Shown here: positions 9,290 to 18,856 of the stretch, one piece after another | How the letters are laid out: every line of letters begins with the position of its first letter | Numbering within the stretch: position 1 is the first letter of the stretch | Assembly: GCF_036370855.1 (NCBI RefSeq) | Contig: NC_088101.1 | Location: 1,185,501 to 1,249,500, forward strand | DNA length: 64,000 bases | Source of the DNA: Dromaius novaehollandiae | Taxonomy: Eukaryota > Chordata > Aves > Casuariiformes > Dromaiidae | Reading direction: 5' to 3' | Program-made: the position numbers and the translations under genes | Notes under the pieces: model-generated | Database searches by the model: none | What the model was told of the DNA's origin: nothing | The model's input: the letters and a program-made list of their open reading frames with translations, nothing else

Positions 9290-11427
9290 TTATTTGGTTT
9301 TCGAACTGGCCATACAGGGGAATTGAAGGGGGACTGTGCTGGGATCACAACTCCCTGTTTTTTCAGGTCCTCCAATACTGGGCTAATTCCCTCTCTGGCT
9401 CCCAAAGGTAACGGATAGGGTTTTACATTAGTCAGCCGGGAAGGGGGGAGGGGAGGCGTCGCTTGCAGCGAGCGCACTGCCACACCGAAATCTCCGGTCA
9501 GTCTTCTGACCTGAGGAACGCCGAAAGACCACGAATTCCCCTGGGAATCCCGCCACTGTTTCCCCTTCAGGACGTCTATGCCTAAGAGGTTCATTTGAAA
9601 AGGCCCCACAGCCACCATGGTGTGCACAGGACTCTCTTCCCCTGGGAACCACAATGTTACCGGGGTCATGGGCACAGTCTGGGTCTTCCCCAGAGCACTT
9701 AAAACTATTAGGTGTTTGGAGGGGACCGAGATGCCACACCGTTCCGCCTCACTCCGTGTTAGCGCTGTAATTTGGGCCCCTGTGTCAATTAAAAAAGTTA
9801 CAGGCCTTCTCTTCGGCCCCACCGCTAGGGTGATTAACAAGTCTCCTTTGTTATTGCAGGTGAGCTGTCTTATAAACATCCGCCCTCCGCCTCCCCCCAC
9901 ACCCTGAGGGGGCGGAGGAGCCAGTTTTCCCGCCACCCTTTTGTCCTCCTTGAACTCCTCCCCCACGTTTAACGCCGGTGCGGGGGGTTGTTTCGGTCTG
10001 GGCGGGGGTCCCTGTCCGGACCACCTTCGCACCAGAAGCTCTAGTTTTTTGGTCGGGAGCCCGTCCATCAAGTCTCGGGGCACGCCTTTTTGCAGCCCCA
10101 ATTGCCATAGTCCCTGCTGGGTCAGGGATCTTTCTCTTCTGGCTAAGTCTGGGCTCCTCCCAGAAAATGCCAGCGGCTTGTTTGCTGGCTCTGCCGCCCG
10201 CACAGCCCTAGTTTCTACCCTTTGGTAAATCCAGCTGACTGGCCCGTATTTTCTCTCATAATTAATCAATTCCTGGGCTATCTCCCCCCAGGTCCACACC
10301 TTTTTCCCTAGCCGACCATGCTCGGGGGTTACCATCCCCTCCAGGGCAGCCGCGATTCTCTCCTCGCAGGGCACATTTTGGATTCTCCCCTGCAATTGAA
10401 TCCCAATAGGTTTCAGGGAATCAGGAAGTCCCCGTATTAGGGGAGTCATCCGCTCGGGATCTACTGGCAATAACATCGGAGAGCTCAAGTTCGGCTTGAG
10501 TTCCCGATCGTACATCATTTGCAGACAAGCTGCCTTTTGTACACTTTCCAGCAACTGATCGACGGAACCTGTTATAGCTAGGGGATCCCCCCTTTCCAAA
10601 GGGTTCAGCCCCCCCGCCCAATACGTGGCCCTCTGAGTCAGGGACCACGGGGCTCGGCGATCGCCGGTTGTGAGGAACACGCCCGGGCCCCAATATCCCT
10701 CTGCCTCCTTTTCAGATAGCAGGATCCCGTCCCCCCCCGACAGGGATACCCTCCACACGTATTCGGTTTCGGATTCCCTAGCCGTTTTGGCAAAATCCTT
10801 TCGCAGCTTGGCCAGTTCGGTAGCTGTGAAAGGGATTTCTTTGGTAACAACCTGGGGGCGGTTGTCGCTGTCATCCTCGTATACATATTCCGTTTTGACT
10901 AGTGGGCACATATGGGGTGGGCCGTCTACGGCCTCCTTTAATCTTTTTAGGTCCCTTTGGGGGTAAAATTGGTGTACCCCTTGTCCCTCGAGCAGCACCT
11001 CAGTTTTGGTGAGGGTGTCTGCCTCCCTCAGGAGCTGGTTTCTTAGCTCCTCTTTCAGTATCAGATTTTGGTGCTTCTCTTCCTCCAGTGCCCGCTTGGT
11101 TTCCCGTAATTGTTCTTGCAGCGGCGTTAGCGCCGCTTGCAGCGCGGCAACCACGGCCTCTGCCTGACAAGGTGCCCGCTGCCTGTCCTCCACCGCAGCT
11201 GCTAGGCACGCTCCTAGCACAGCGCAAACAATAGCTTTCCCTTTTCCTCTCTTAACTTTAGCTTCTTTTTGCAAGACCGCTATTCGGTCCACTACACTTT
11301 GCAATTGGAACCAATGGTCCCGTGCCCAGTCTCGTCCCGGGGGCGAGGGACGAGAACGGTGTACTTCCAAAAGGTCATATAATTTCTCGATTTCCTCACA
11401 AAAATCGCCTGCCTTCTGGGCAGCCAT
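9265..11427 (-). CDS. gag: Gag-protease-RT(N-terminal) polyprotein, 720 codons (unit 2)
   Basis: This encodes the structural precursor plus protease. The ATG at 11425-11427 has G at -3 and +4 and follows the leader repeats directly. Domains: N-terminal matrix-like region; long charged coiled coil (about 84-145); capsid-like region (about 200-410) with a conserved-looking W-R-x-S-L...D-G-I-L-L-S-E segment; proline/glycine-rich linker (about 473-515, including a G run); aspartic protease with D-T-G-A at 548-551 and L-L-G-I-D near 614-618; then the first ~60 residues of RT ending at W-R-L-T-V-D-Y and a stop. No CCHC zinc knuckle is present and no stop or frame change separates gag from protease, both unlike typical gammaretroviruses. 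RT continues in another frame (8963-9289). Protein sequence is identical to unit 3. Confidence 0.88.
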   Translation of the reverse strand: MAAQKAGDFCEEIEKLYDLLEVHRSRPSPPGRDWARDHWFQLQSVVDRIAVLQKEAKVKRGKGKAIVCAVLGACLAAAVEDRQRAPCQAEAVVAALQAALTPLQEQLRETKRALEEEKHQNLILKEELRNQLLREADTLTKTEVLLEGQGVHQFYPQRDLKRLKEAVDGPPHMCPLVKTEYVYEDDSDNRPQVVTKEIPFTATELAKLRKDFAKTARESETEYVWRVSLSGGDGILLSEKEAEGYWGPGVFLTTGDRRAPWSLTQRATYWAGGLNPLERGDPLAITGSVDQLLESVQKAACLQMMYDRELKPNLSSPMLLPVDPERMTPLIRGLPDSLKPIGIQLQGRIQNVPCEERIAAALEGMVTPEHGRLGKKVWTWGEIAQELINYERKYGPVSWIYQRVETRAVRAAEPANKPLAFSGRSPDLARRERSLTQQGLWQLGLQKGVPRDLMDGLPTKKLELLVRRWSGQGPPPRPKQPPAPALNVGEEFKEDKRVAGKLAPPPPQGVGGGGGRMFIRQLTCNNKGDLLITLAVGPKRRPVTFLIDTGAQITALTRSEAERCGISVPSKHLIVLSALGKTQTVPMTPVTLWFPGEESPVHTMVAVGPFQMNLLGIDVLKGKQWRDSQGNSWSFGVPQVRRLTGDFGVAVRSLQATPPLPPSRLTNVKPYPLPLGAREGISPVLEDLKKQGVVIPAQSPFNSPVWPVRKPNKWRLTVDY

Positions 11428-11428
11428 A

Positions 11429-11731
11429 TCCTACAAAGGGGATTTCGTCCCGGGAGGGCCAGACCTTAAAGGAGTCCAAGTTTCCCCTATACGCTCCCGG
11501 GAGGCCAAACCGTAAGCTACTACAAAAAATGTCCTACAAAGGGGATATCATCCTGAGGGGGTCACACCTTAAAATCCAAGTTTCCCCTATACACCCTCAG
11601 GAGGCCAAACCGTATACTAGTACAAAAATGTCCTACAAAGGGGATATCGTCCTGAGGGGGTCACACCTTAAAATCCAGTTTTCCCCTATACGCCCTCAGG
11701 AAGCCAAACCACAAACCAGTATACTAAAAAT
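11429..11731 (-). repeat. Leader triple repeat with covarying stem (unit 2)
   Basis: Three direct repeats start at 11429, 11532 and 11631 (spacing 103 and 99 bp) and end about 11731, lying directly upstream of gag in the 5' leader RNA. Each contains an 8-bp inverted repeat. In repeat 1 the arms are CCCGGGAG (11449-11456) and CTCCCGGG (11494-11501). In repeats 2 and 3 they are CCTGAGGG (11552-11559; 11651-11658) and CCCTCAGG (11594-11601; 11693-11700). Three base pairs differ between repeat 1 and the others, each changed on both sides so that pairing is kept. This is direct evidence for a conserved RNA stem with a loop of about 34-37 bases. Packaging, dimerisation or translation control are possible roles, by position only. 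Confidence 0.9.
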
Positions 11732-11900
11732 CTCACCATTCACTCCTTCCTTACGCTTCGTTCGTCTCCGGCCGCTTCCCTCGCGGGAGAGCGGAACCGC
11801 GGATCGGAACTCCGCACTCGCTTCGTACTTGTTCGTACGTCTCGTTCACACACACTCGCTCAGCACACCATAAGGTTGTACGACACTCTCGTCTCAAGGG

Positions 11901-11918
11901 ATCCTGTCCGTGACGCCA
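11901..11918 (-). other. Primer-binding site, tRNA-Ser-like (unit 2)
   Basis: Identical to 4969-4986: the minus strand starts TGGCGTCACGG. Six bases (TCTAAT in retroviral sense) separate it from the LTR edge at 11925, a longer spacer than the usual 0-3. Confidence 0.7.
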
Positions 11919-11924
11919 ATTAGA

Positions 11925-12897
11925 TGTCCCGATCCAGTATCGGGAGGGTTTCGTTACGATCCCAAGGACGAGATTAAGACGCTAAAACCAGTCAAATATC
12001 GTACAACCTTTTACCTTTATTTTCCACAAAGTGGGGAGAAAAGGCGTGTGGGGGGGGGGAGGCGAAGGGAAAAAAGGGAACAAGGGTAAGGGGAAAAGAC
12101 AGAGAAAAGTTGGAAAAGGAGAGAGGAAGCTAGCTACCACCACTCCGAGGCCGATGATGTTCCGCTGACTCCGCTCGAATCACAGCTCAAGCTGGGTGCC
12201 TCCGACGAGGGACGAGGAGCGAGGGCCGAGAGAGGGAGTGAGAAAGAGATTGGGGGGGGGGGGGCGAACAAAGAAATCCCTCGGCAACTATAGCTTTTTC
12301 AAATTAAGTTTTCCCACCCCTCACGTGCTAGTTCAGACCAATAGTAATATTTGGGTCTGGGGTCTCCTGCTCCTTATTGGGTCTCATCACTGTCCCTAGG
12401 TAGGCCGTTTACTGTTGCCGTTTCTGCTGACAGGTGTGTCTCCATTCTTAGGTCCAGCCATTAGCTCTCAAGGTCCTGACAAAGAAGGTGATAACTTCAG
12501 CAATTAGCACTGTTTCAGCAGTGCAGAGGAATGCAAATTGCTGGTAACTCCCTTATCATTCCTGCCTGCAGCAGCTCTGGGCCCTTTCTCACTGTACTAG
12601 GGAGTGCGGCCTAAGGCTTCAGCAAATTTAGCCACTCATGCCAAGCAGGTTTTATAGAAGTTGTGCTAAAAACGGACAATAATTTACAGTCCAGATCCCA
12701 GAGTCTCTGCCCGATTGCGGTCTCATTCAGTGCAGGCTCGGTGTGTCCCGGGTGGTCGCAGGGAGACCTTTTCAGGGGTCGCAGCAGCTCAGTCCTGTTT
12801 CCGCTGGGAACAGATGGCTTGTTCGGGGTTATGGTTCGCTTGCATCTTATGTACCAAGAAATGTTCAAGGCAAAAGTTCACTCATCTGTCCGCCACA
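11925..12897 (-). repeat. LTR shared by units 2 and 3
   Basis: This 973-bp LTR has the same TGT...ACA termini as the 4993 copy and is almost identical to it. It serves as the 3' LTR of unit 3 and the 5' LTR of unit 2. AATAAA is at 12016-12021 and the TATAAAA candidate at 12650-12656 (minus strand). A polypurine stretch (plus strand, about 12048-12130) and a G12 run near 12252 lie in the R/U5 half. Confidence 0.88.
12016..12021 (-). promoter_or_regulatory. LTR polyadenylation signal AATAAA
   Basis: Same position in the LTR as 5084-5089, minus strand. Confidence 0.6.
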
Positions 12898-13238
12898 CCA
12901 CCCCGTGACTTAAACATTGATTGGTACGTCTCCTTCCTGAAGTCTTCATAGCCTTCGTCCATGGTGATAATATGAGACAGAGAGAGAGAGAGACCAGTAG
13001 GAAATATAGAAAAGATAGAAGCACGCAGGGAACAAGTTGTGGGAAGAGTAAAAGGAAAGGTACTTAACAGCGATTAAACAGAGGTCTTGCTCAATGCAAG
13101 CTAATTCTTTAACTTCATAGAACAAAAATCAAAACTGAGATAACGAGGTAAGTGATTGTTACAACAAGTATAAAACAGCAAATGCGTTGTGGATGTTAAT
13201 ATGCAGTTGCCTCCTTCAGGATAAACTGGGAGTGGGTT
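12898..13238 (-). other. 3' untranslated region of unit 3, between env stop and LTR
   Basis: Copy of 5966-6306, including the GA tract near 12979-12992. No coding frame and no strong polypurine tract is visible. Confidence 0.6.
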
Positions 13239-14735
13239 TTAAATGATGGGTACTGTGGTTGGCCGTGGCCGATGGATGGCACGGATTTTCTTTATGCCGT
13301 CAGGTGAGGTGGTCGGAACAAATTGCATATTTGACACAACATGTCGGATTAATTGAACAAAGCAAGGAATTATACAAGGTAAGAACATCAAAGCGGCAAC
13401 CACGCATGACAAATACAATATTAACTGTTTCACCCACAGTGCCCCCGGTAACCAGGACCACAAATCGCCACTCCAGCTGTTCCAGGTTTGGACAGGGACG
13501 TGGGCTATTTTTCTGATATCTTTGGTTAACTGGAGAACTGCCTTGCCTACATCATCTATTTCTAAACAACAGTTGGAAATATTTAATTTCCCACACACCC
13601 CTCCCTCTTCAGCTAACAGATAGTCTAAAACCATGCGGTGCTGAAGGATTGCCGTGCGCATCTGTTGGGACTGGAGAGTTAAAAGATCTATTGCATCAGC
13701 GGTTTTGTTGGTAATAATTTCTAGAGCCACTTTTAGGTTGTAAATTGGTTCTCTCACCCCCGATATTAGTTCATTAGGATTCCAGGTTGCAGGCCCATAA
13801 TGTTGAATTATTTGTTCAGGAGGCCACTCATTTCCCCATTTTTGCATCCCACCCAAATCTACCTTAATGGATCGCGTCTTACGGGCAACCCTTCTGTCCC
13901 CGAGGTTATCATATACCTTTATGCCTAACCGAGGTCCGCCTGTTTCTGGTAAAAGGAAAAACAGTGGTCTGATAATCCCTATGTAACAAATTCCCGACCA
14001 CCCCGCGGGTAAAAATTTATATGCTGTGTGTCCACAGATCCAATAATGCCCCTTCTTAGCTCCAATGCCCTGAGCAAATGGCCCGTTTATCCCTGGTGGG
14101 AATTGAAAGTAAGTTGTGTCTCTGTCACCCAGAGGGCTGAAAAATGTGGTTGCCCCATCACCTATTCGGCCGGTACAATACCAAGCCCCAGAAGTGTCTT
14201 CCCATTCGCAGGTTTGCTTGTAAGGGGGATAATTGGGTCGTTGGTGAGTTACAGTTTCATTTTTGTTTGACCAGTATCCCCCAAGTCCCCAATTGTGCCC
14301 CATTTCATTGAGCCACGTCCATAGCTGGAGATTCCTGTCTTTATCGAGCAGTTTACAAGTGAGTGTCCATTGACTTTCCCCCACTTCAATCCCTCCCTCC
14401 TGGGTACAATTTAAACAATATTGGCCCATGGCTGGGAACTGAATTGGCCAGGTCCCACCGTCGTTCCACGTGTCATCCTCGGTTTCACTGTAATTGCTTA
14501 CGATCTGGTCTGGGGTGAGGGGTGTGGACATCCATGGCCAGCTTGATAACCCTATCGGTCCTCTGCACACCCAGCAGTGGCTTAAATTGAAAGTTTGGCT
14601 TACTGCTTTTGCCAGCAACACGAACTCGTTGTTCTCGAAGGGATTAAATGGGTTGGGGGAAGGTAGAGGGAGTGGTCGTTCGTCGCCCTCATGGATGCAT
14701 CCTTGAATCTGGATGGTCCAGAGCAGTAGATGCAT
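13239..14735 (-). CDS. env: Envelope glycoprotein precursor, intact 498-codon ORF (unit 3)
   Basis: The predicted protein is identical to that of unit 2 (6307-7803), with the same start (ATG at 14733-14735), CxxC, R-K-T-R cleavage site, CX7CC and membrane anchor. Perfect protein identity between two 1.5-kb copies in a provirus that cannot replicate points to very recent duplication, gene conversion, or an assembly duplication. It is not evidence by itself for selection on env. Confidence 0.88.
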   Translation of the reverse strand: MHLLLWTIQIQGCIHEGDERPLPLPSPNPFNPFENNEFVLLAKAVSQTFNLSHCWVCRGPIGLSSWPWMSTPLTPDQIVSNYSETEDDTWNDGGTWPIQFPAMGQYCLNCTQEGGIEVGESQWTLTCKLLDKDRNLQLWTWLNEMGHNWGLGGYWSNKNETVTHQRPNYPPYKQTCEWEDTSGAWYCTGRIGDGATTFFSPLGDRDTTYFQFPPGINGPFAQGIGAKKGHYWICGHTAYKFLPAGWSGICYIGIIRPLFFLLPETGGPRLGIKVYDNLGDRRVARKTRSIKVDLGGMQKWGNEWPPEQIIQHYGPATWNPNELISGVREPIYNLKVALEIITNKTADAIDLLTLQSQQMRTAILQHRMVLDYLLAEEGGVCGKLNISNCCLEIDDVGKAVLQLTKDIRKIAHVPVQTWNSWSGDLWSWLPGALWVKQLILYLSCVVAALMFLPCIIPCFVQLIRHVVSNMQFVPTTSPDGIKKIRAIHRPRPTTVPII

Positions 14736-15947
14736 CTTGGTCAGACCACCACCTTTGAAAACATAAATAAGAACAAACTCGCTCCTCGGGTCAGGAGGAG
14801 GGAATAATCCATTTTGTGTGAATCTTGTAGGTTTTCCCACTTGCATCTTTTGCTCTCCGAATATATTTATTATTCTATTAACCTCCCAGGCATTTTGCTC
14901 CCAAAAAGGAAGCCATTTCAGGCAGCCTTTGAACACCATATGTGAGTCCGTGTAGGTGTGTACAGGGGAAGTAGCCTGGCTTTTGCATTGGGATACGCTC
15001 CACACTGCAGCCAGCTCTCCCACCTGCGCACTGCCCTTTCCCTCTGTAATGATCTGCTCCTTAGTCCCCACTTGGAGCGCCACAGCCCGGTATCTCCAGG
15101 TTTTCCCTTCCCACTTTGAGGAAGCATCTGTGAACCATGCATTTAGGATCTGATCGGAAAATGTGGGAGCTACTTGAATTACAGAGGGAAGTTGGGGGGT
15201 TTCTTTATTCAAGTCTGCCTCATCTTGTATATTTAATGCTTTAGTGGCTCCCTCTGTTACGGAGAAGATTTTACAATAATGCTTTATTTGTGCATACCAT
15301 TTTCGTACAGAGGCTCTCTGAGCCACCCTGTCAGGGGGCGAGGTCCCTGCCAGGACTGCTTTGGTCACCTTAAACGGACCTCGGAGAACTATGGTTTGCT
15401 TTCGAATAGCTCGTTCAGCCTCCCTTACAGCAAGGCTGACTACAAACAGCCCCTTCTCCCATAGGTAGATAAAGAGCCCAGTCTGGGCAAATCCCCATTC
15501 GATCTGGATAGGGTTGGTGGGGTGGACTGGCCCCAAAGCTTGGTAGGCGTTTGCCTCAAAAACCAGCAGCTGCAACGCCTCATCGTGGACCGAGGTCCGC
15601 TCCCAGTGAGCCCTTTTCTGTAGTAAGTCATATAATGGCCTGACAACAATTGAAAAGTCAGGAGTGTGCTTCCTCCAAAACATAAGCAGCCCTAGAGCAT
15701 GTTGCAAGTCCCTTTCGGACTCCAGCATTTTAACTGAGTCCAACGAGGACAGGCTATCCGGGGGAATGCAGGTCATCCCTCCCCTCCACCAAATTCCCAG
15801 AAATTTTACCTCGCTGGAGGGAGTTTGGATCTTTTCGGGCGGAATTGTCAGCCCTATCCGCTCTAGGTGGGCAATAATGTCGCACTGCGTTTTCTCAACG
15901 TCCTCTACCCGGCTCCCTCCCACAAGCACATATGGGGACAGTTTCAA
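14736..15947 (-). pseudogene. pol: pol remnant of unit 3: RT C-terminal part, truncated RNase H, fused to env
   Basis: Identical protein to 7804-9015, with the same missing YxDD box, RNase H truncation, integrase loss and in-frame continuation into env. The pol-to-env junction lies at about 14840-14855. The opening TTG is not a true start. Confidence 0.87.
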
Positions 15948-16221
15948 GCTCTTGTGCTAGCGCATGATGGGCTAGTGTAGGGGAGTGCTTGTACCCCTGA
16001 GGCAGTCGGGTGAACGTGTATTGCTGTCCCTCCCACGTGAAGGCAAAACGCTCTTGGTCCTCAGGCTGCAAAGGGACCATAAAAAACATGTCTTTGACAT
16101 CGATTGTTGCCATCACAGGGTGGGACTGCTCCTGGATAGTCGCTATTAATTCAGCAATGTTTGGCACAGCTGCCATCAATGGGCCTGTATTGTTATTTAA
16201 TAGTCTACAGTTAGTCTCCAC
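15895..16221 (-). pseudogene. pol: Reverse transcriptase finger/palm fragment (unit 3)
   Basis: Identical 108-codon fragment to 8963-9289, with the frame change at its start (overlap with the gag-protease stop at 16197) and loss of the catalytic box at its end. Confidence 0.86.
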
Positions 16222-18359
16222 TTATTTGGTTTTCGAACTGGCCATACAGGGGAATTGAAGGGGGACTGTGCTGGGATCACAACTCCCTGTTTTTTCAGGT
16301 CCTCCAATACTGGGCTAATTCCCTCTCTGGCTCCCAAAGGTAACGGATAGGGTTTTACATTAGTCAGCCGGGAAGGGGGGAGGGGAGGCGTCGCTTGCAG
16401 CGAGCGCACTGCCACACCGAAATCTCCGGTCAGTCTTCTGACCTGAGGAACGCCGAAAGACCACGAATTCCCCTGGGAATCCCGCCACTGTTTCCCCTTC
16501 AGGACGTCTATGCCTAAGAGGTTCATTTGAAAAGGCCCCACAGCCACCATGGTGTGCACAGGACTCTCTTCCCCTGGGAACCACAATGTTACCGGGGTCA
16601 TGGGCACAGTCTGGGTCTTCCCCAGAGCACTTAAAACTATTAGGTGTTTGGAGGGGACCGAGATGCCACACCGTTCCGCCTCACTCCGTGTTAGCGCTGT
16701 AATTTGGGCCCCTGTGTCAATTAAAAAAGTTACAGGCCTTCTCTTCGGCCCCACCGCTAGGGTGATTAACAAGTCTCCTTTGTTATTGCAGGTGAGCTGT
16801 CTTATAAACATCCGCCCTCCGCCTCCCCCCACACCCTGAGGGGGCGGAGGAGCCAGTTTTCCCGCCACCCTTTTGTCCTCCTTGAACTCCTCCCCCACGT
16901 TTAACGCCGGTGCGGGGGGTTGTTTCGGTCTGGGCGGGGGTCCCTGTCCGGACCACCTTCGCACCAGAAGCTCTAGTTTTTTGGTCGGGAGCCCGTCCAT
17001 CAAGTCTCGGGGCACGCCTTTTTGCAGCCCCAATTGCCATAGTCCCTGCTGGGTCAGGGATCTTTCTCTTCTGGCTAAGTCTGGGCTCCTCCCAGAAAAT
17101 GCCAGCGGCTTGTTTGCTGGCTCTGCCGCCCGCACAGCCCTAGTTTCTACCCTTTGGTAAATCCAGCTGACTGGCCCGTATTTTCTCTCATAATTAATCA
17201 ATTCCTGGGCTATCTCCCCCCAGGTCCACACCTTTTTCCCTAGCCGACCATGCTCGGGGGTTACCATCCCCTCCAGGGCAGCCGCGATTCTCTCCTCGCA
17301 GGGCACATTTTGGATTCTCCCCTGCAATTGAATCCCAATAGGTTTCAGGGAATCAGGAAGTCCCCGTATTAGGGGAGTCATCCGCTCGGGATCTACTGGC
17401 AATAACATCGGAGAGCTCAAGTTCGGCTTGAGTTCCCGATCGTACATCATTTGCAGACAAGCTGCCTTTTGTACACTTTCCAGCAACTGATCGACGGAAC
17501 CTGTTATAGCTAGGGGATCCCCCCTTTCCAAAGGGTTCAGCCCCCCCGCCCAATACGTGGCCCTCTGAGTCAGGGACCACGGGGCTCGGCGATCGCCGGT
17601 TGTGAGGAACACGCCCGGGCCCCAATATCCCTCTGCCTCCTTTTCAGATAGCAGGATCCCGTCCCCCCCCGACAGGGATACCCTCCACACGTATTCGGTT
17701 TCGGATTCCCTAGCCGTTTTGGCAAAATCCTTTCGCAGCTTGGCCAGTTCGGTAGCTGTGAAAGGGATTTCTTTGGTAACAACCTGGGGGCGGTTGTCGC
17801 TGTCATCCTCGTATACATATTCCGTTTTGACTAGTGGGCACATATGGGGTGGGCCGTCTACGGCCTCCTTTAATCTTTTTAGGTCCCTTTGGGGGTAAAA
17901 TTGGTGTACCCCTTGTCCCTCGAGCAGCACCTCAGTTTTGGTGAGGGTGTCTGCCTCCCTCAGGAGCTGGTTTCTTAGCTCCTCTTTCAGTATCAGATTT
18001 TGGTGCTTCTCTTCCTCCAGTGCCCGCTTGGTTTCCCGTAATTGTTCTTGCAGCGGCGTTAGCGCCGCTTGCAGCGCGGCAACCACGGCCTCTGCCTGAC
18101 AAGGTGCCCGCTGCCTGTCCTCCACCGCAGCTGCTAGGCACGCTCCTAGCACAGCGCAAACAATAGCTTTCCCTTTTCCTCTCTTAACTTTAGCTTCTTT
18201 TTGCAAGACCGCTATTCGGTCCACTACACTTTGCAATTGGAACCAATGGTCCCGTGCCCAGTCTCGTCCCGGGGGCGAGGGACGAGAACGGTGTACTTCC
18301 AAAAGGTCATATAATTTCTCGATTTCCTCACAAAAATCGCCTGCCTTCTGGGCAGCCAT
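16197..18359 (-). CDS. gag: Gag-protease-RT(N-terminal) polyprotein, 720 codons (unit 3)
   Basis: Same protein as unit 2, start ATG at 18357-18359, with the C run at 17663-17670 at the eight-base length that keeps the frame open. Coiled coil, capsid-like region and D-T-G-A protease site are as described for 9265-11427. This is the 5'-most gag of the array in the direction of transcription, so it is the copy best placed to be expressed from the outer LTR at 18857-19573, although that LTR has an internal deletion. Confidence 0.88.
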   Translation of the reverse strand: MAAQKAGDFCEEIEKLYDLLEVHRSRPSPPGRDWARDHWFQLQSVVDRIAVLQKEAKVKRGKGKAIVCAVLGACLAAAVEDRQRAPCQAEAVVAALQAALTPLQEQLRETKRALEEEKHQNLILKEELRNQLLREADTLTKTEVLLEGQGVHQFYPQRDLKRLKEAVDGPPHMCPLVKTEYVYEDDSDNRPQVVTKEIPFTATELAKLRKDFAKTARESETEYVWRVSLSGGDGILLSEKEAEGYWGPGVFLTTGDRRAPWSLTQRATYWAGGLNPLERGDPLAITGSVDQLLESVQKAACLQMMYDRELKPNLSSPMLLPVDPERMTPLIRGLPDSLKPIGIQLQGRIQNVPCEERIAAALEGMVTPEHGRLGKKVWTWGEIAQELINYERKYGPVSWIYQRVETRAVRAAEPANKPLAFSGRSPDLARRERSLTQQGLWQLGLQKGVPRDLMDGLPTKKLELLVRRWSGQGPPPRPKQPPAPALNVGEEFKEDKRVAGKLAPPPPQGVGGGGGRMFIRQLTCNNKGDLLITLAVGPKRRPVTFLIDTGAQITALTRSEAERCGISVPSKHLIVLSALGKTQTVPMTPVTLWFPGEESPVHTMVAVGPFQMNLLGIDVLKGKQWRDSQGNSWSFGVPQVRRLTGDFGVAVRSLQATPPLPPSRLTNVKPYPLPLGAREGISPVLEDLKKQGVVIPAQSPFNSPVWPVRKPNKWRLTVDY

Positions 18360-18360
18360 A

Positions 18361-18663
18361 TCCTACAAAGGGGATTTCGTCCCGGGAGGGCCAGACCTTA
18401 AAGGAGTCCAAGTTTCCCCTATACGCTCCCGGGAGGCCAAACCGTAAGCTACTACAAAAAATGTCCTACAAAGGGGATATCATCCTGAGGGGGTCACACC
18501 TTAAAATCCAAGTTTCCCCTATACACCCTCAGGAGGCCAAACCGTATACTAGTACAAAAATGTCCTACAAAGGGGATATCGTCCTGAGGGGGTCACACCT
18601 TAAAATCCAGTTTTCCCCTATATGCCCTCAGGAAGCCAAACCACAAACCAGTATACTAAAAAT
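18361..18663 (-). repeat. Leader triple repeat (unit 3)
   Basis: Same three repeats as 11429-11731. The one difference seen is C to T at about 18623 in the third repeat, outside the 8-bp stem arms, so all three stems remain paired. Confidence 0.88.
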
Positions 18664-18832
18664 CTCACCATTCACTCCTTCCTTACGCTTCGTTCGTCTC
18701 CGGCCGCTTCCCTCGCGGGAGAGCGGAACCGCGGATCGGAACTCCGCACTCGCTTCGTACTTGTTCGTACGTCTCGTTCACACACACTCGCTCAGCACAC
18801 CATAAGGTTGTACGACACTCTCGTCTCAAGGG

Positions 18833-18850
18833 ATCCTGTCCGTGACGCCA
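18833..18850 (-). other. Primer-binding site, tRNA-Ser-like (unit 3)
   Basis: Same 18 bases as in units 1 and 2, six bases from the outer LTR at 18857. Confidence 0.7.
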
Positions 18851-18856
18851 ATTAGA

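Noticed and set aside
11322..11873. 183-codon plus-strand open frame across the leader repeats (also at 4390-4941 and 18254-18805)
   Set aside because: It is antisense to gag and the leader, its protein repeats only reflect the DNA repeats, and no domain is recognisable. A shadow frame.
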